From Parvularculaceae bacterium (GTDB lineage: Bacteria; Pseudomonadota; Alphaproteobacteria; Caulobacterales; Parvularculaceae), in the NCBI GenBank assembly GCA_020446945.1, contig JAGRDS010000011.1, positions 1 to 64,000 on the forward strand: a stretch of 64,000 bases of DNA, read 5' to 3'. Each line of letters starts with the position of its first letter. The stretch's first letter is position 1. A model generated the notes under the pieces. It searched no databases. It was not told where the DNA came from and saw only the letters and a list, made by a program, of their open reading frames with translations. Of the stretch, positions 44,004 through 52,951 are shown in pieces. The position numbers and the translations under genes were made by a program.

Positions 44004-45191
44004 ATGGCGACCGAAATCCGCGTGCCGACGCTAGGCGAATCCGTCACCGAAGCGACGGTTGGCAAGTGGCTCAAGAACGTCGGCGAGGCGGTGAAAGCCG
44101 ACGAGCCGCTTGTCGAGCTGGAAACGGACAAGGTGTCTGTTGAAGTGCCGGCGCCGTCGGCAGGCGTCTTGACCGCAATTGACGTCGAAGAGGGCGCGAC
44201 CGTCGAAGTCGGCGGCCTGCTTGGCGCGCTCGATGCTTCCGCGAAACCGGCGCCGGCGGGCGAAAAAAAATCCGCCCAGGCGAAACCGTCTTCACCGTCA
44301 TCGGAAACCGGCAAGGGCGAGCCGCCATTGTCGCCGGCGCCGCGTCGCGCGGCGGCCGAGCTTGGCGTCGACGTATCCAAACTCAAAGGTTCGGGCAAAG
44401 GCGGGCGCGTAACGAAAGGCGACGTGCTTGAAGGCGCCGCGCCGGCGAAGGCCAGAGCCCCGCAAGCGCCAAAGGCGCCGCGTGAAACCGGCCCGCGCGA
44501 AGAGCGGGTGAAGATGACGCGCCTCCGCCAGACCATCGCGCGGCGTTTGAAAGAGGCTCAAGAATCGGCGGCGATGCTGACGACGTTCAACGACGTCGAT
44601 ATGACCGCCGTGATGGCGCTGCGCGGGCGATACAAGGATTTGTTCGAGAAGAAGCACGGCGTGAAACTCGGTTTCATGTCCTTCTTCGTAAAAGCCTGCG
44701 TTCATGCGCTGAAGGAAATCCCCGACGTCAATGCGGAGATTGACGGAACGGATATAGTTTACAAGAACCATTACGATATCGGCGTTGCTGTCGGCACGGA
44801 CAAGGGGCTCGTCGTTCCGGTTTTGCGCGACGCCGATCTTATGTCGCTCGCCGAAATAGAGTTGGCCATAGCGGATTTCGGGCGCCGCGCGCGCGACGGC
44901 GCCTTGTCGCTCGAAGAAATGCAGGGTGGCACATTTACGATTTCGAACGGCGGCGTTTATGGTTCGCTCCTGTCGACGCCGATCCTCAATCCGCCTCAAT
45001 CCGGCGTCCTTGGAATGCACCGCATCGAGCAGCGGCCTGTTGTCGTGAACGGCGAAATCGTCGCGCGGCCGATGATGTATCTTGCGCTGTCATATGATCA
45101 TCGCATCGTTGACGGAAAAGGCGCGGTGACGTTCCTGGTTCGGTTAAAGGAAAATCTTGAAGACCCGCAGCGCCTGATGCTCGACCTTTAA
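44004..45191 (+). CDS. sucB: 2-oxoglutarate dehydrogenase E2 (dihydrolipoyl succinyltransferase)
   Basis: This 395-residue protein has one lipoyl domain (lipoylated Lys43 in [12 protein letters not shown]), an Ala/Pro/Lys-rich linker and an E3-binding domain ([20 protein letters not shown], near 112-145). The catalytic domain ends in [15 protein letters not shown] with the active-site His. It accepts the succinyl group from SucA and passes it to CoA. The stop codon lies inside an inverted repeat at 45181-45199, and the next gene is antisense, so this is probably the end of the transcript. Confidence 0.97.
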   Translation: MATEIRVPTLGESVTEATVGKWLKNVGEAVKADEPLVELETDKVSVEVPAPSAGVLTAIDVEEGATVEVGGLLGALDASAKPAPAGEKKSAQAKPSSPSSETGKGEPPLSPAPRRAAAELGVDVSKLKGSGKGGRVTKGDVLEGAAPAKARAPQAPKAPRETGPREERVKMTRLRQTIARRLKEAQESAAMLTTFNDVDMTAVMALRGRYKDLFEKKHGVKLGFMSFFVKACVHALKEIPDVNAEIDGTDIVYKNHYDIGVAVGTDKGLVVPVLRDADLMSLAEIELAIADFGRRARDGALSLEEMQGGTFTISNGGVYGSLLSTPILNPPQSGVLGMHRIEQRPVVVNGEIVARPMMYLALSYDHRIVDGKGAVTFLVRLKENLEDPQRLMLDL

Positions 45192-45199
45192 AAGGTCGA
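45181..45199. repeat. Inverted repeat at sucB stop, between convergent genes
   Basis: Nine-base arms (45181-45189 and 45191-45199) are perfectly complementary around one base and include the sucB TAA. As a hairpin, six GC-containing pairs with a seven-base AT loop could form. It sits 13 bases from the end of the convergent sulfotransferase gene and might act as a weak bidirectional terminator; no T-run is present. Confidence 0.4.
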
Positions 45200-45211
45200 T
45201 CCAATCCGCGC

Positions 45212-47188
45212 TTACCGCGTTGCGACGCCGAACCGCGAGAGCGCGTCTTCCAGCGGTTTAAGCGCGCCGGCGTATTTTGCACGCCGTTCCGATGCGGTTT
45301 GGTTCATCGGTTTGCGCACCTGCGCGGCAGAATGCGTGATAACGTTTCGCGGCGTTTCGTAAAATTTGAGGCAGGACGGATCGAATTCAAGTCCGCAATA
45401 ATCTAGCAAACCGCGAATTGTTTTTTCGGGCGAGGTGGTCAGCTCATTATACTCTATTTCGTGGATCGCATCTGCGAACAGGGCGCGCCAGTGCGCCGTC
45501 ATTTTCAGGTGGGCTGCGTAATAATGCGCGACAGCGTCGATGCTGTTGGCGAAATCGTAACTGGCGAAAAACCGAAGGCGCAATATTGAAAGACAAGTGT
45601 CGATCGCCGGGCGCTTTAACAAAACGATGCCTGCATCGGGCAGGATTGCGCGGATAAGGCCGACGCACCAGAAATTGAGCGGGTGTTTGTCGACAAACGC
45701 CGCCGACGCCAGCGCTTTCTTCGGCAGGGCGCCGAGATATCTTTCGGCACGTTTACTCAAATCCTCCTGCGCGGCGCCATCGACGAATGATAAATCCGGG
45801 GCCGCGAGAAATTCGTCCAGCATCAATTGCATTCCCGGCGCTTCGCCGACGCCGTAAACGCGCGCGTGCGAGGCGAGAATCTGCTCGACAAGCGATGTGC
45901 CCGATCGCGGCATGCCGACGACGAATATCGGCCGGGCGTCGGGTCGGGTCCGTTTGCGGGATTTGAACGGCGCCGGAAAGCGCCGCAGCATCGTATTGAC
46001 GACCGCGTCGGTTTTCGCCGGATTGTAACCGCGTCCCGCCGCGTCCGCTGAACCGGACAGCAGTTTTTTTGCAGCGATGATCCGGTCGAATGCGCCTTGA
46101 AATTCGCCGCGCGCCTCATCCCGGCGCGCCAGCGCCAGCAGCGCCTTCGCTTCGTCATCCGGTGAAAAGCGTTTTGAATAGATATTACTTTCAAGGATAT
46201 TCGCCATCGCTTCGCTTATCGCATTCGCGTCGATCTGGGCCAGATTGTCGAACGCGGCCGCGCAGGACGGTTCGATTTCGCTCGCTTTGATCAAAAGTCG
46301 TTTCGCCTCTTCATCCTCCCCTGCGACGAGGCGGCATCTGGCGAGCAATGTCATCGCCGCCGCGTCCGACGGCTCAAGCTCCAGCGCATTGCGCGCCGCG
46401 ATTTCGGCGCCGCGCGCATCGCGGTCGGCGAGCCGAAGGTCGCTGACCAGGCGCCAACGCGCAGCGCTGGGCAGAGCGCCGGCGGCCAGTTCAGCGCTTT
46501 TTCGCGCTTCGCGCAGAAAATCGCCCGCCATCAATACGGATGTCCAGAAATCGAAGATCGCTGCAGCGCGTTCGGGCGCGAATGCATTAATTCGCGCGGT
46601 CATTGCGGAAAGGCATTTATCGTCATCTTTCATGATCGCTGCGGGACCGGCGATGTTGAGGACCGCCGGCGTCATGCCGAACCTCTTTTCGGCGCGCGCC
46701 GCCGCGTCGAACGCAACATTGCGACGGCGTGTGCGCAATGCTGCCTCGCCGAGCCGCGGCAAAAAGCGACCGCCGCCATAGCGCGCATCGGCGCGCAGCG
46801 CGGCCTGATAGGCGTCTTCCGCGCGGCCCGCCTGCAAATAGGCGTCGATAAGGTTTTCCGCCGCTTCGGGCGCCGTATTCGCTTCGTGCGCGAGTTGGTC
46901 GATCAGCGTTTGAGCGCCGGCGGCGTCGCCGGAGAGAATAAGCGCGCGTGCGAGCGCGCCCCGCGCCGCTATATGGGTCGGGTCCAGCGACAATACGATT
47001 TTGAACGAAGCTGCGGCCGACTTGTAGTCGCCGACCATTGCGAAGGCGAGGCCGGAGATAAAACTCGATTTCGCATCACTGCGCAGATGCGCCGCGTACT
47101 GGCGCGCAAGAGCGGTTGCGCCGGCGAAATCGCCTTTCCTTGCAAGGGATTGAAGTTTGAGCGCCAGATCGGATGCTTCCTGCGTCAT
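45212..47188 (-). CDS. TPR-containing sulfotransferase family protein
   Basis: A 658-residue protein from ATG 47188; the frame is open upstream but antisense to lpd, so extension is rejected. Residues about 1-370 are TPR-like helical repeats (SFISGLAFAMVGDYKSAAAS, LLARCRLVAGEDEEAKRLL). A sulfotransferase domain follows, with the PAPS 5'-phosphosulfate loop at 420-437 (FVVGMPRSGTSLVEQIL), the helix with IVLLKRPAIDTCLSILRLRF, and a C-terminal EIEYNELTTSPEKTIRGLLD block. Such TPR-sulfotransferases are common in alphaproteobacteria and may modify proteins or glycans, but the substrate is unknown. It is read antisense between sucB and lpd, dividing the dehydrogenase genes. Confidence 0.88.
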   Translation of the reverse strand: MTQEASDLALKLQSLARKGDFAGATALARQYAAHLRSDAKSSFISGLAFAMVGDYKSAAASFKIVLSLDPTHIAARGALARALILSGDAAGAQTLIDQLAHEANTAPEAAENLIDAYLQAGRAEDAYQAALRADARYGGGRFLPRLGEAALRTRRRNVAFDAAARAEKRFGMTPAVLNIAGPAAIMKDDDKCLSAMTARINAFAPERAAAIFDFWTSVLMAGDFLREARKSAELAAGALPSAARWRLVSDLRLADRDARGAEIAARNALELEPSDAAAMTLLARCRLVAGEDEEAKRLLIKASEIEPSCAAAFDNLAQIDANAISEAMANILESNIYSKRFSPDDEAKALLALARRDEARGEFQGAFDRIIAAKKLLSGSADAAGRGYNPAKTDAVVNTMLRRFPAPFKSRKRTRPDARPIFVVGMPRSGTSLVEQILASHARVYGVGEAPGMQLMLDEFLAAPDLSFVDGAAQEDLSKRAERYLGALPKKALASAAFVDKHPLNFWCVGLIRAILPDAGIVLLKRPAIDTCLSILRLRFFASYDFANSIDAVAHYYAAHLKMTAHWRALFADAIHEIEYNELTTSPEKTIRGLLDYCGLEFDPSCLKFYETPRNVITHSAAQVRKPMNQTASERRAKYAGALKPLEDALSRFGVATR

Positions 47189-47281
47189 GCTTGTCCATCC
47201 GTTCCGGTAAAGGCTTGACCTTGCATTCGCGTTCGCCCATGTCGCTGCGCGGAAGCATGTGCCGCGCGCAGGAAGGAAGAT

Positions 47282-48691
47282 ATGTCCGAGATGTTCGACA
47301 TTGTCATTATCGGGGCGGGACCGGGCGGATACAACGCCGCGATCCGCGCCGGCCAGCTCGGTCTCAAGGCGGCGATCGTCGAAAAGCGCGATACCGGGAA
47401 GCTCGGCGGCACATGTCTCAATGTCGGATGTATTCCGTCCAAGGCGCTTCTCCATGCCTCTGAACTTTTCGAAACGGCCGAGAAACGCTTTGACGTTCTC
47501 GGGATCAAGACAGGCGGCGTGGCGCTCGACCTCAAAAAAATGTTGAAGCAGAAAGATGATGCGGTCGAGGGACTGACCAAGGGCGTTGAATTTCTGATGA
47601 AGAAAAACAAAGTCGCCGTATTTCTCGGCGCCGGCGAGATCATGGCGCCCGGTAAGGTGCGCGTGACGGCGAATGACGGCGGGACGAGCGAACTCGCCGC
47701 GAAAAATATCATCGTCGCGACAGGCTCAGAGGTGACGCCGCTCAAGGGCGTGGAGATTGATGAAAAGAGTATCGTCTCATCGACCGGCGCGCTTGATTTC
47801 AACGCTGTTCCAAAACACCTGGTCGTTATAGGCGGCGGCGTCATCGGTCTTGAGCTTGGTTCGGTGTGGCGCCGCCTCGGCGCCAAGGTGAGCGTCGTTG
47901 AATATCTCGATCGAGTTTTGCCGACCATGGATGGCGAAATCTCCAAACAGTTCGAACGCATCCTGAAAAAACAGGGTGTCGTTTTCCGCTTGTCATCGAA
48001 GGTGACGGGTGCGCAAAGACTGAAATCAGGCGTAAAGCTGAGCGTTGAGCCGGCGGCTGGCGGAAAGTCGGAGACGGTTGAATGCGACGCGGTGCTGGTC
48101 GCGATCGGCCGGCGGCCGCACACGAACGGGCTTGGACTTGAAAATATCAGCGTTGCGACGGATGCGCGCGGATTTATCGTGACCGATAATTTCCGAACTA
48201 ATATCGACGGCGTTTGGGCGATCGGCGATGTTACGCACGGGCCGATGCTGGCGCACAAGGCCGAAGATGACGGTGTAGCCTGCGCCGAACTCATCGCTGG
48301 CAAGGCGGGGCATGTGAACTACGATCTCGTCCCCAGCGTTGTTTACACCTGGCCGGAAGTCGCCTGCGTCGGAAAGACGGAAGAGGAATTGAAGAGCAGC
48401 GGCGCCGACATAAAAATCGGCAAGTTTCCGTTCATGGCCAACAGCCGGGCGAAAACCAATCATGAAACCGACGGCTTCGTTAAAATCATCGCCGATGCGA
48501 AAACGGACCGCGTATTAGGTTGCCACATTGTCGGCGTCGGCGCTGGCGAGATGATCGCAGAAGTCGCAGCAGTGATGGAGTTCGGCGGCGCGTCCGAAGA
48601 TATCGCGCGGACCTGTCATGCGCATCCGACGCGATCGGAAGCGGTGCGGCAGGCTGCGATGGCCGTCGAAGGCTGGGCGATGCAGATTTGA
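47282..48691 (+). CDS. lpdA: Dihydrolipoamide dehydrogenase (E3)
   Basis: This 469-residue flavoprotein has the FAD motif FDIVIIGAGPGGYNAAIRAG and the redox-active disulfide GGTCLNVGCIPS (Cys45, Cys50). An NAD motif lies in LVVIGGGVIGLELGSVWRRL, and the C-terminal HAHPTRSEAV carries the catalytic His. It reoxidises the lipoyl groups of SucB and reduces NAD; other 2-oxoacid complexes may share it. AAGGAAG precedes the ATG. It is separated from sucB by the antisense sulfotransferase, so it must have its own promoter in the 93-bp divergent region at 47189-47281. Confidence 0.97.
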   Translation: MSEMFDIVIIGAGPGGYNAAIRAGQLGLKAAIVEKRDTGKLGGTCLNVGCIPSKALLHASELFETAEKRFDVLGIKTGGVALDLKKMLKQKDDAVEGLTKGVEFLMKKNKVAVFLGAGEIMAPGKVRVTANDGGTSELAAKNIIVATGSEVTPLKGVEIDEKSIVSSTGALDFNAVPKHLVVIGGGVIGLELGSVWRRLGAKVSVVEYLDRVLPTMDGEISKQFERILKKQGVVFRLSSKVTGAQRLKSGVKLSVEPAAGGKSETVECDAVLVAIGRRPHTNGLGLENISVATDARGFIVTDNFRTNIDGVWAIGDVTHGPMLAHKAEDDGVACAELIAGKAGHVNYDLVPSVVYTWPEVACVGKTEEELKSSGADIKIGKFPFMANSRAKTNHETDGFVKIIADAKTDRVLGCHIVGVGAGEMIAEVAAVMEFGGASEDIARTCHAHPTRSEAVRQAAMAVEGWAMQI

Positions 48692-48969
48692 TGATCGGTA
48701 TCCTGACGGTTCCGGATGTTGTCGGCCTGATCGGCGTCGCTTTAGTCGTCGTCACCTATTTTCTGAGCCAGATCGGGAAAATGAATACGACGCGCGCGCT
48801 CTATCCCGGTTTGAATGCGATCGGCGCCGCAATGATTCTCGTATCTCTTTATTTCCGCCCGAATCCGCCTTCGGTCGTTATCGAATTATTCTGGCTGGCG
48901 ATTAGCATCGTCGGGCTGGCGCGCGCGCTTTACAATAAAATCGGCGTCAAACCCCGAGCGCGGCCTTAA
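48691..48969 (+). CDS. CBU_0592-like small membrane protein
   Basis: A 92-residue protein with three hydrophobic stretches (about 4-25, 36-52 and 58-76: VVGLIGVALVVVTYFLSQIG, LNAIGAAMILVSLYF, VIELFWLAISIVGLARALY). The pattern matches the small CBU_0592 family of uncharacterised inner-membrane proteins often located beside lpd or lipid-related genes. Start and stop overlap: TGA of lpd and this ATG share one base (TGATG), so translation is coupled to lpd. Its end overlaps the convergent HIT-domain gene by 23 bases. Confidence 0.82.
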   Translation: MIGILTVPDVVGLIGVALVVVTYFLSQIGKMNTTRALYPGLNAIGAAMILVSLYFRPNPPSVVIELFWLAISIVGLARALYNKIGVKPRARP

Positions 48970-49354
48970 GCGCGTCGGCGCACGCCCGCGCCTGCCCTCT
49001 CGCGTAGGGCGCCGGCGTCCCGACGCCCCAAACGGGCCGGGGCCACGCCTCGTCATCGCTCTTGCGCGCGATCACGTGTACATGAAGCTGTCTGACCAAA
49101 TTGCCGAGCGTTGCGATGTTCATCTTCGACGCAGCCGTAAGTTTTTGCAGCGCGCAAGAGACCTCAACCGATTCCGATATAAGCCGGTTCCGGTCTGTTT
49201 CGGACATGTCATGAAGCTCGACGAGCCCTTCGCGCCGGGGAACGAGGATCGCCCACGCAAAGCGCGAATCGTTCATCAACAATACGGTTGAGAGCGGCAA
49301 ATCGCCGACCGGCGTCGTGTCGTTCGCTAATTGTTCGTCAAGTGTGAACGCCAA
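48947..49354 (-). CDS. HIT-domain protein
   Basis: A 135-residue histidine-triad protein. The active-site region reads VRQLHVHVIARKSDDEAWPR: the triad is Gln-x-His-x-His, with Gln at the first position, as seen in a bacterial HIT subgroup. These are nucleotide-binding phosphoramidases or hydrolases of the cytosol; the substrate is unknown. The start is TTG 49354, with GGAG nine bases upstream; no ATG is available. It is divergent from the POT transporter and convergent with the CBU_0592-like gene. Confidence 0.88.
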   Translation of the reverse strand: MAFTLDEQLANDTTPVGDLPLSTVLLMNDSRFAWAILVPRREGLVELHDMSETDRNRLISESVEVSCALQKLTAASKMNIATLGNLVRQLHVHVIARKSDDEAWPRPVWGVGTPAPYARGQARACADALKAALGV

Positions 49355-49524
49355 GGGGGTTCGCTCCGTAACCTCTGGATTTTCCGCCGCAATTCGGCCA
49401 CTCTCCGGCCGATTATTCGCGCGGAGACGATTGCTCCGCGCGATGTCTTATAGAGCCCAATTCAACGAAGGGGCAAAGCGGCGAACGCACCATTAGGTTC
49501 GCGGCCGCAATTAAGGGAGGGATA

Positions 49525-51291
49525 ATGACCGACGCAACCGCAAAGCCGGCCGCAGACAAACAGTGGTTCGGCCATCCGCGTCCGTTGGCGCTGCTTTTCA
49601 CCACCGAAATGTGGGAGCGTTTCGGCTATTACGGCATGAGGGCTTTGCTGATCCTCTATCTGGTTCAGCACTTTGTCTTCGCCGACCGCGTTGCGAACGG
49701 CCTTTACGGCGCCTTCACATCGCTTGTTTACCTGACGCCGCTCATCGGCGGCCTCATCGCCGATCAGTATTTCGGCTCGAAAAAAGCGGTCAAGTTCGGC
49801 GCCATATTGATGTCGGCCGGTTACCTGCTGCTTGCGTTCTCCGGCGGCGAAATGTCGAAGCCGTACGTGATGATCGACGATGCGCGCTACGAAGTGAACA
49901 TCGTTCGCGATGGCGACGCGGCTGGTCAATATGTGGTCGACGGTGAAAACCGTTACAAGATCAGCGGCAATGAAGACGGGTCGATAACGCTGAACGGCTC
50001 TGACGGTTCGACCCTGCCGACGAATGTCGCCGCGACGGATTACAGTTTTGACGCCGAACGCAACCCTGTTTCGGTCATGTTGCTGTTCTTGTCGCTCGGC
50101 ATGATCATCGTCGGCAACGGTTATTTCAAACCGAACATCTCAACGATTGTCGGAACCTTGTATCCGGAAGGCGATAACAGACGCGACGCCGGCTTTACCA
50201 TCTTCTATATGGGGATCAATCTCGGCTCCATCTTTTCGCAGTTCCTGGCGCCGTTGATCGCCGTAAAATACGGTTATCAATGGGGCTTTGCGCTCGCGGG
50301 CTTCGGCATGTTTCTCGCCTGGGCGCGCTTTCAGTTCGCCGGCGATCTCATCAAGGATTACGGAAATCCGCCGGAAGGCGGAAAGAACCGCGATTTCATA
50401 ATCGTCATCGCTTCGCTCGCGGCTATTCCCGTCGCGTGGTTCCTGCTCAACAATGCGATGGAAACGGCGAGCGTCGCCAAGGAAGTCGCAGCGACAGGCA
50501 TCGTCGCCTATATCGCCTCGCAGCCGCTTCTAGGCCAGGTGATGTTTTTCGTTTACCTGTTTGCGATGATCGGCATACCGGTCTGGTCGGTCTTTTCGCT
50601 GAAATCGGTCGAGCGCGATCGAATGATCGTCGCCGTGGTCCTGACCTTCTTCTCGGTCGTTTTCTGGACCCTGTTCGAACAGGCCGGTTCGTCGATGACG
50701 CTGTTTGCGGAGCGCAACACGGATCGCTACATCGGATCCTATCTGATGCCGGCGGGTCAGGTGCAGATTTTCAACCCGCTTTTCATCGTCATCTTCGCGC
50801 CGATTTTTTCGATCATGTGGGTGCGTCTGGCCAAGCGCGGTCTTGAGCCTTCCGTGCCGCTCAAATTCGCGATCGGCCTCATGCTGGTGGGCCTCGGGTT
50901 TCTGGCGCTCGTTTTCGGCGCGCAGTTTCACGACTCGAATTTCGCCGTACCGCTTTATTGGCTCGCTTTCGCCTATTTCCTGCATTCACTGGGCGAGCTT
51001 TGCCTTTCGCCGGTCGGCCTTTCGATGATCACGAAGCTTTCGATCACGAAACTTGTCGGCATGATGATGGGCGTCTGGTTCCTGTCATCGGCGATGGCGC
51101 AATATGTCGGCGGCATCGTCGCGCAGTTCGCATCGACGGAAACGGTTGGGGGCGAGGTGCTGAATGCGCAGGTCTCTCTTGAGACCTATCTCGGCGTATT
51201 CACAACAATCGGTTACGCCGGCATCATATCCGGCGTTGTTTTGCTGGTCCTCTGGCCGATCCTCAAAAAGGGTATGCATGGCGTAAACTGA
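49525..51291 (+). CDS. POT-family proton-coupled peptide transporter
   Basis: This 588-residue transporter has the POT signature in TM1 (TEMWERFGYYGMRALLILYL, the ExxER motif) and the second family block (FYMGINLGSIFSQFLAP). About 12-14 hydrophobic helices follow. It imports di- and tripeptides with protons across the inner membrane. It carries an extra soluble insert at about residues 110-172 between TM3 and TM4, rich in Asp, Gly and Thr and predicted beta (MIDDARYEVNIVRDGDAAGQ at its start), which compact bacterial POTs lack. GGGAGG lies just upstream. A terminator follows 22 bases after the stop. Confidence 0.93.
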   Translation: MTDATAKPAADKQWFGHPRPLALLFTTEMWERFGYYGMRALLILYLVQHFVFADRVANGLYGAFTSLVYLTPLIGGLIADQYFGSKKAVKFGAILMSAGYLLLAFSGGEMSKPYVMIDDARYEVNIVRDGDAAGQYVVDGENRYKISGNEDGSITLNGSDGSTLPTNVAATDYSFDAERNPVSVMLLFLSLGMIIVGNGYFKPNISTIVGTLYPEGDNRRDAGFTIFYMGINLGSIFSQFLAPLIAVKYGYQWGFALAGFGMFLAWARFQFAGDLIKDYGNPPEGGKNRDFIIVIASLAAIPVAWFLLNNAMETASVAKEVAATGIVAYIASQPLLGQVMFFVYLFAMIGIPVWSVFSLKSVERDRMIVAVVLTFFSVVFWTLFEQAGSSMTLFAERNTDRYIGSYLMPAGQVQIFNPLFIVIFAPIFSIMWVRLAKRGLEPSVPLKFAIGLMLVGLGFLALVFGAQFHDSNFAVPLYWLAFAYFLHSLGELCLSPVGLSMITKLSITKLVGMMMGVWFLSSAMAQYVGGIVAQFASTETVGGEVLNAQVSLETYLGVFTTIGYAGIISGVVLLVLWPILKKGMHGVN

Positions 51292-51313
51292 CGCCGGTCG
51301 TCCTTTAAAAACC

Positions 51314-51345
51314 AGGCCCGGCGCCGACGGCGACCGGGCCTTTTT
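51314..51345 (+). terminator. Intrinsic terminator after POT transporter
   Basis: AGGCCCGG (51314-51321) pairs with CCGGGCCT (51334-51341); a smaller helix may form in the 12-base loop. TTTT follows. It lies 22 bases after the transporter stop codon. Confidence 0.85.
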
Positions 51346-51680
51346 CCTCCCAGAGGGTGAAACGCGCCAATGGCGTGACGGCCGGGTGGGCGCGCCGGCC
51401 CGCGGCGGATTGTTTCAGGTTCATTCGATCCGGCAACGGACCAAATCCGGCCCTGCCATAAAAAATCCATGATTTCAGTCCATTAACGCCGAATCGTATC
51501 CTCTTGAATGACAATTTTAAGGCGATGCGCCGGCGCAACAATCGCCTCGCAATATGGCCTGCGCGCTGGACCAACCGGTAAAAAGCCCTGTTAAGAACAG
51601 GGTAAATTCGCTAGGTATCTTCTAAAGCGCCTCGCGTCCTGTGAGGCGGGCTCACTAGTTACACCTGAGGAGGGGACTTC
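51346..51680. other. Long ompA-like leader region with inverted repeat
   Basis: Apart from the terminator at its left, this 335-base gap holds no gene I can support. At 51586-51602, CCCTGTT and AACAGGG form a 7-bp stem around AAG, 79 bases before the OmpA start; it could be an operator or an mRNA leader hairpin. The last bases carry a strong GAGGAGG ribosome-binding site nine bases before ATG 51681. Confidence 0.5.
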
Positions 51681-52820
51681 ATGAAGCTGAAAACAACCCT
51701 TTTAGCCGCCGCTGCGACGCTTGCGATCGCTCCTGCCGCGCACGCCTATCAGGGCATGTACGGCGCAATCGGCGCCGGCCTTTCCTATGTCGGCCCGGAC
51801 CGCGATTTCGAATCGGCCGGACCGCCGCTCGCCTTCGACAGCGAGGCGGACTACGAAAACGGCATCGGCGTGTACACGGCGCTCGGCCATGAAAGCGCGA
51901 GCGGATGGCGCAAGGAATTTGAATTCAGCTATCGCCAGAACGATCTGCGTCACCTCCCCGGCGACGGCATGGGCTTCACCGGCTGGAGCGAGAACACCGT
52001 TGACGGCGACATTCAGTCGATGGCGTTCATGTTCAACCTGATCAAGAACTTCCAAAGCTCGGGCAAGGTTACGCCGTTCATCGGCATCGGCGCGGGCATG
52101 GCGCGGCTCAAGGCGGACTACGCCGGCGCCGATCCCTCGTTCACGGGCGGCTTCGGCTCACTTTCTGTAAACGACAAGAGCTGGGAATTCGCTTATCAGG
52201 GCATCGCGGGTCTTGCGATCGAACTTACCGAGGGTCTCGCCCTTGATCTTTCCTATCGGTATTTCGCGACTCTTGATCCTGATTTCTCAGGCACGCTCGC
52301 CGGCGCGGCGACGAGCTTCAATCAGGAATACAATTCTCACAGCCTGTTCGCCGGCCTCCGCTGGAATTTCGGCGCGCCGGCGCCGGTTGCGCCGCAATAC
52401 AAGGACTGCTGGGACGGCTCGAGCGTTCCGGTCGCATCCGAATGCCCGCCGCAACTCGAAGAGCAGCAGGCCGCGGCGCTCGATCCTATCAACGTCATCG
52501 TCTATTTCGACTATGACAAGTCGAACCTGACGCCGGAAGCGGGCGACCTGATCCGCGAGGCTTCTTCGCGCGCGCTGGCGAATGATGTCGACGCGGTTGT
52601 CGTCTCCGGCCACACGGACCGTTCGGGCGGCTCCGCCTACAACCAGGCTCTCTCCGAGCGCCGTGCGGCGGCTGTTCGCAGCGCGCTGATCGCCAACGGC
52701 ATTTCGGCCGACATGATCCGTGTCGAGTCTTACGGCGAAGACCGCCCCGCGAAGCCGACGGAAGACGGCATTCGCGAGCCGCTTAACCGCCGTGCGGAAG
52801 TCGTCATCAGCTTCGAATAA
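51681..52820 (+). CDS. OmpA-family outer-membrane protein
   Basis: A 379-residue porin-like structural protein. The signal peptide (LLAAAATLAIAPAAHA) is followed by a barrel of about 200 residues (YQGMYGAIGAGLSYV to SLFAGLRWNFG). A short Pro-rich linker with a Cys pair (KDCWDGSSVPVASECPP) leads to the OmpA_C peptidoglycan-binding domain: VYFDYDKSNLTPEAGDLI and VSGHTDRSGG, then NQALSERRAAAVRSALIANG and LNRRAEVVI. The barrel links to the outer membrane and the C-terminal domain to the cell wall. It has a strong GAGGAGG ribosome-binding site and a terminator 26 bases after the stop, so it is a highly expressed single gene. Confidence 0.95.
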   Translation: MKLKTTLLAAAATLAIAPAAHAYQGMYGAIGAGLSYVGPDRDFESAGPPLAFDSEADYENGIGVYTALGHESASGWRKEFEFSYRQNDLRHLPGDGMGFTGWSENTVDGDIQSMAFMFNLIKNFQSSGKVTPFIGIGAGMARLKADYAGADPSFTGGFGSLSVNDKSWEFAYQGIAGLAIELTEGLALDLSYRYFATLDPDFSGTLAGAATSFNQEYNSHSLFAGLRWNFGAPAPVAPQYKDCWDGSSVPVASECPPQLEEQQAAALDPINVIVYFDYDKSNLTPEAGDLIREASSRALANDVDAVVVSGHTDRSGGSAYNQALSERRAAAVRSALIANGISADMIRVESYGEDRPAKPTEDGIREPLNRRAEVVISFE

Positions 52821-52846
52821 GCTGCTTGACCAAACGGGTAATCGGA

Positions 52847-52881
52847 ACCGGCGCAGCATCAAGCTGCGCCGGTATTTTTTT
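52847..52881 (+). terminator. Intrinsic terminator after OmpA-like gene
   Basis: A perfect 11-bp stem (52847-52857 with 52863-52873, GC-rich) with the loop ATCAA is followed by ATTTTTTT. Very strong; 26 bases after the stop codon. Confidence 0.92.
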
Positions 52882-52951
52882 ATTGAATTCCAATAGTTGC
52901 GTGGCGCTTCAGAGATCGTTGCGGATTTGGCGCGCCGTTTCGCTTACCGTT

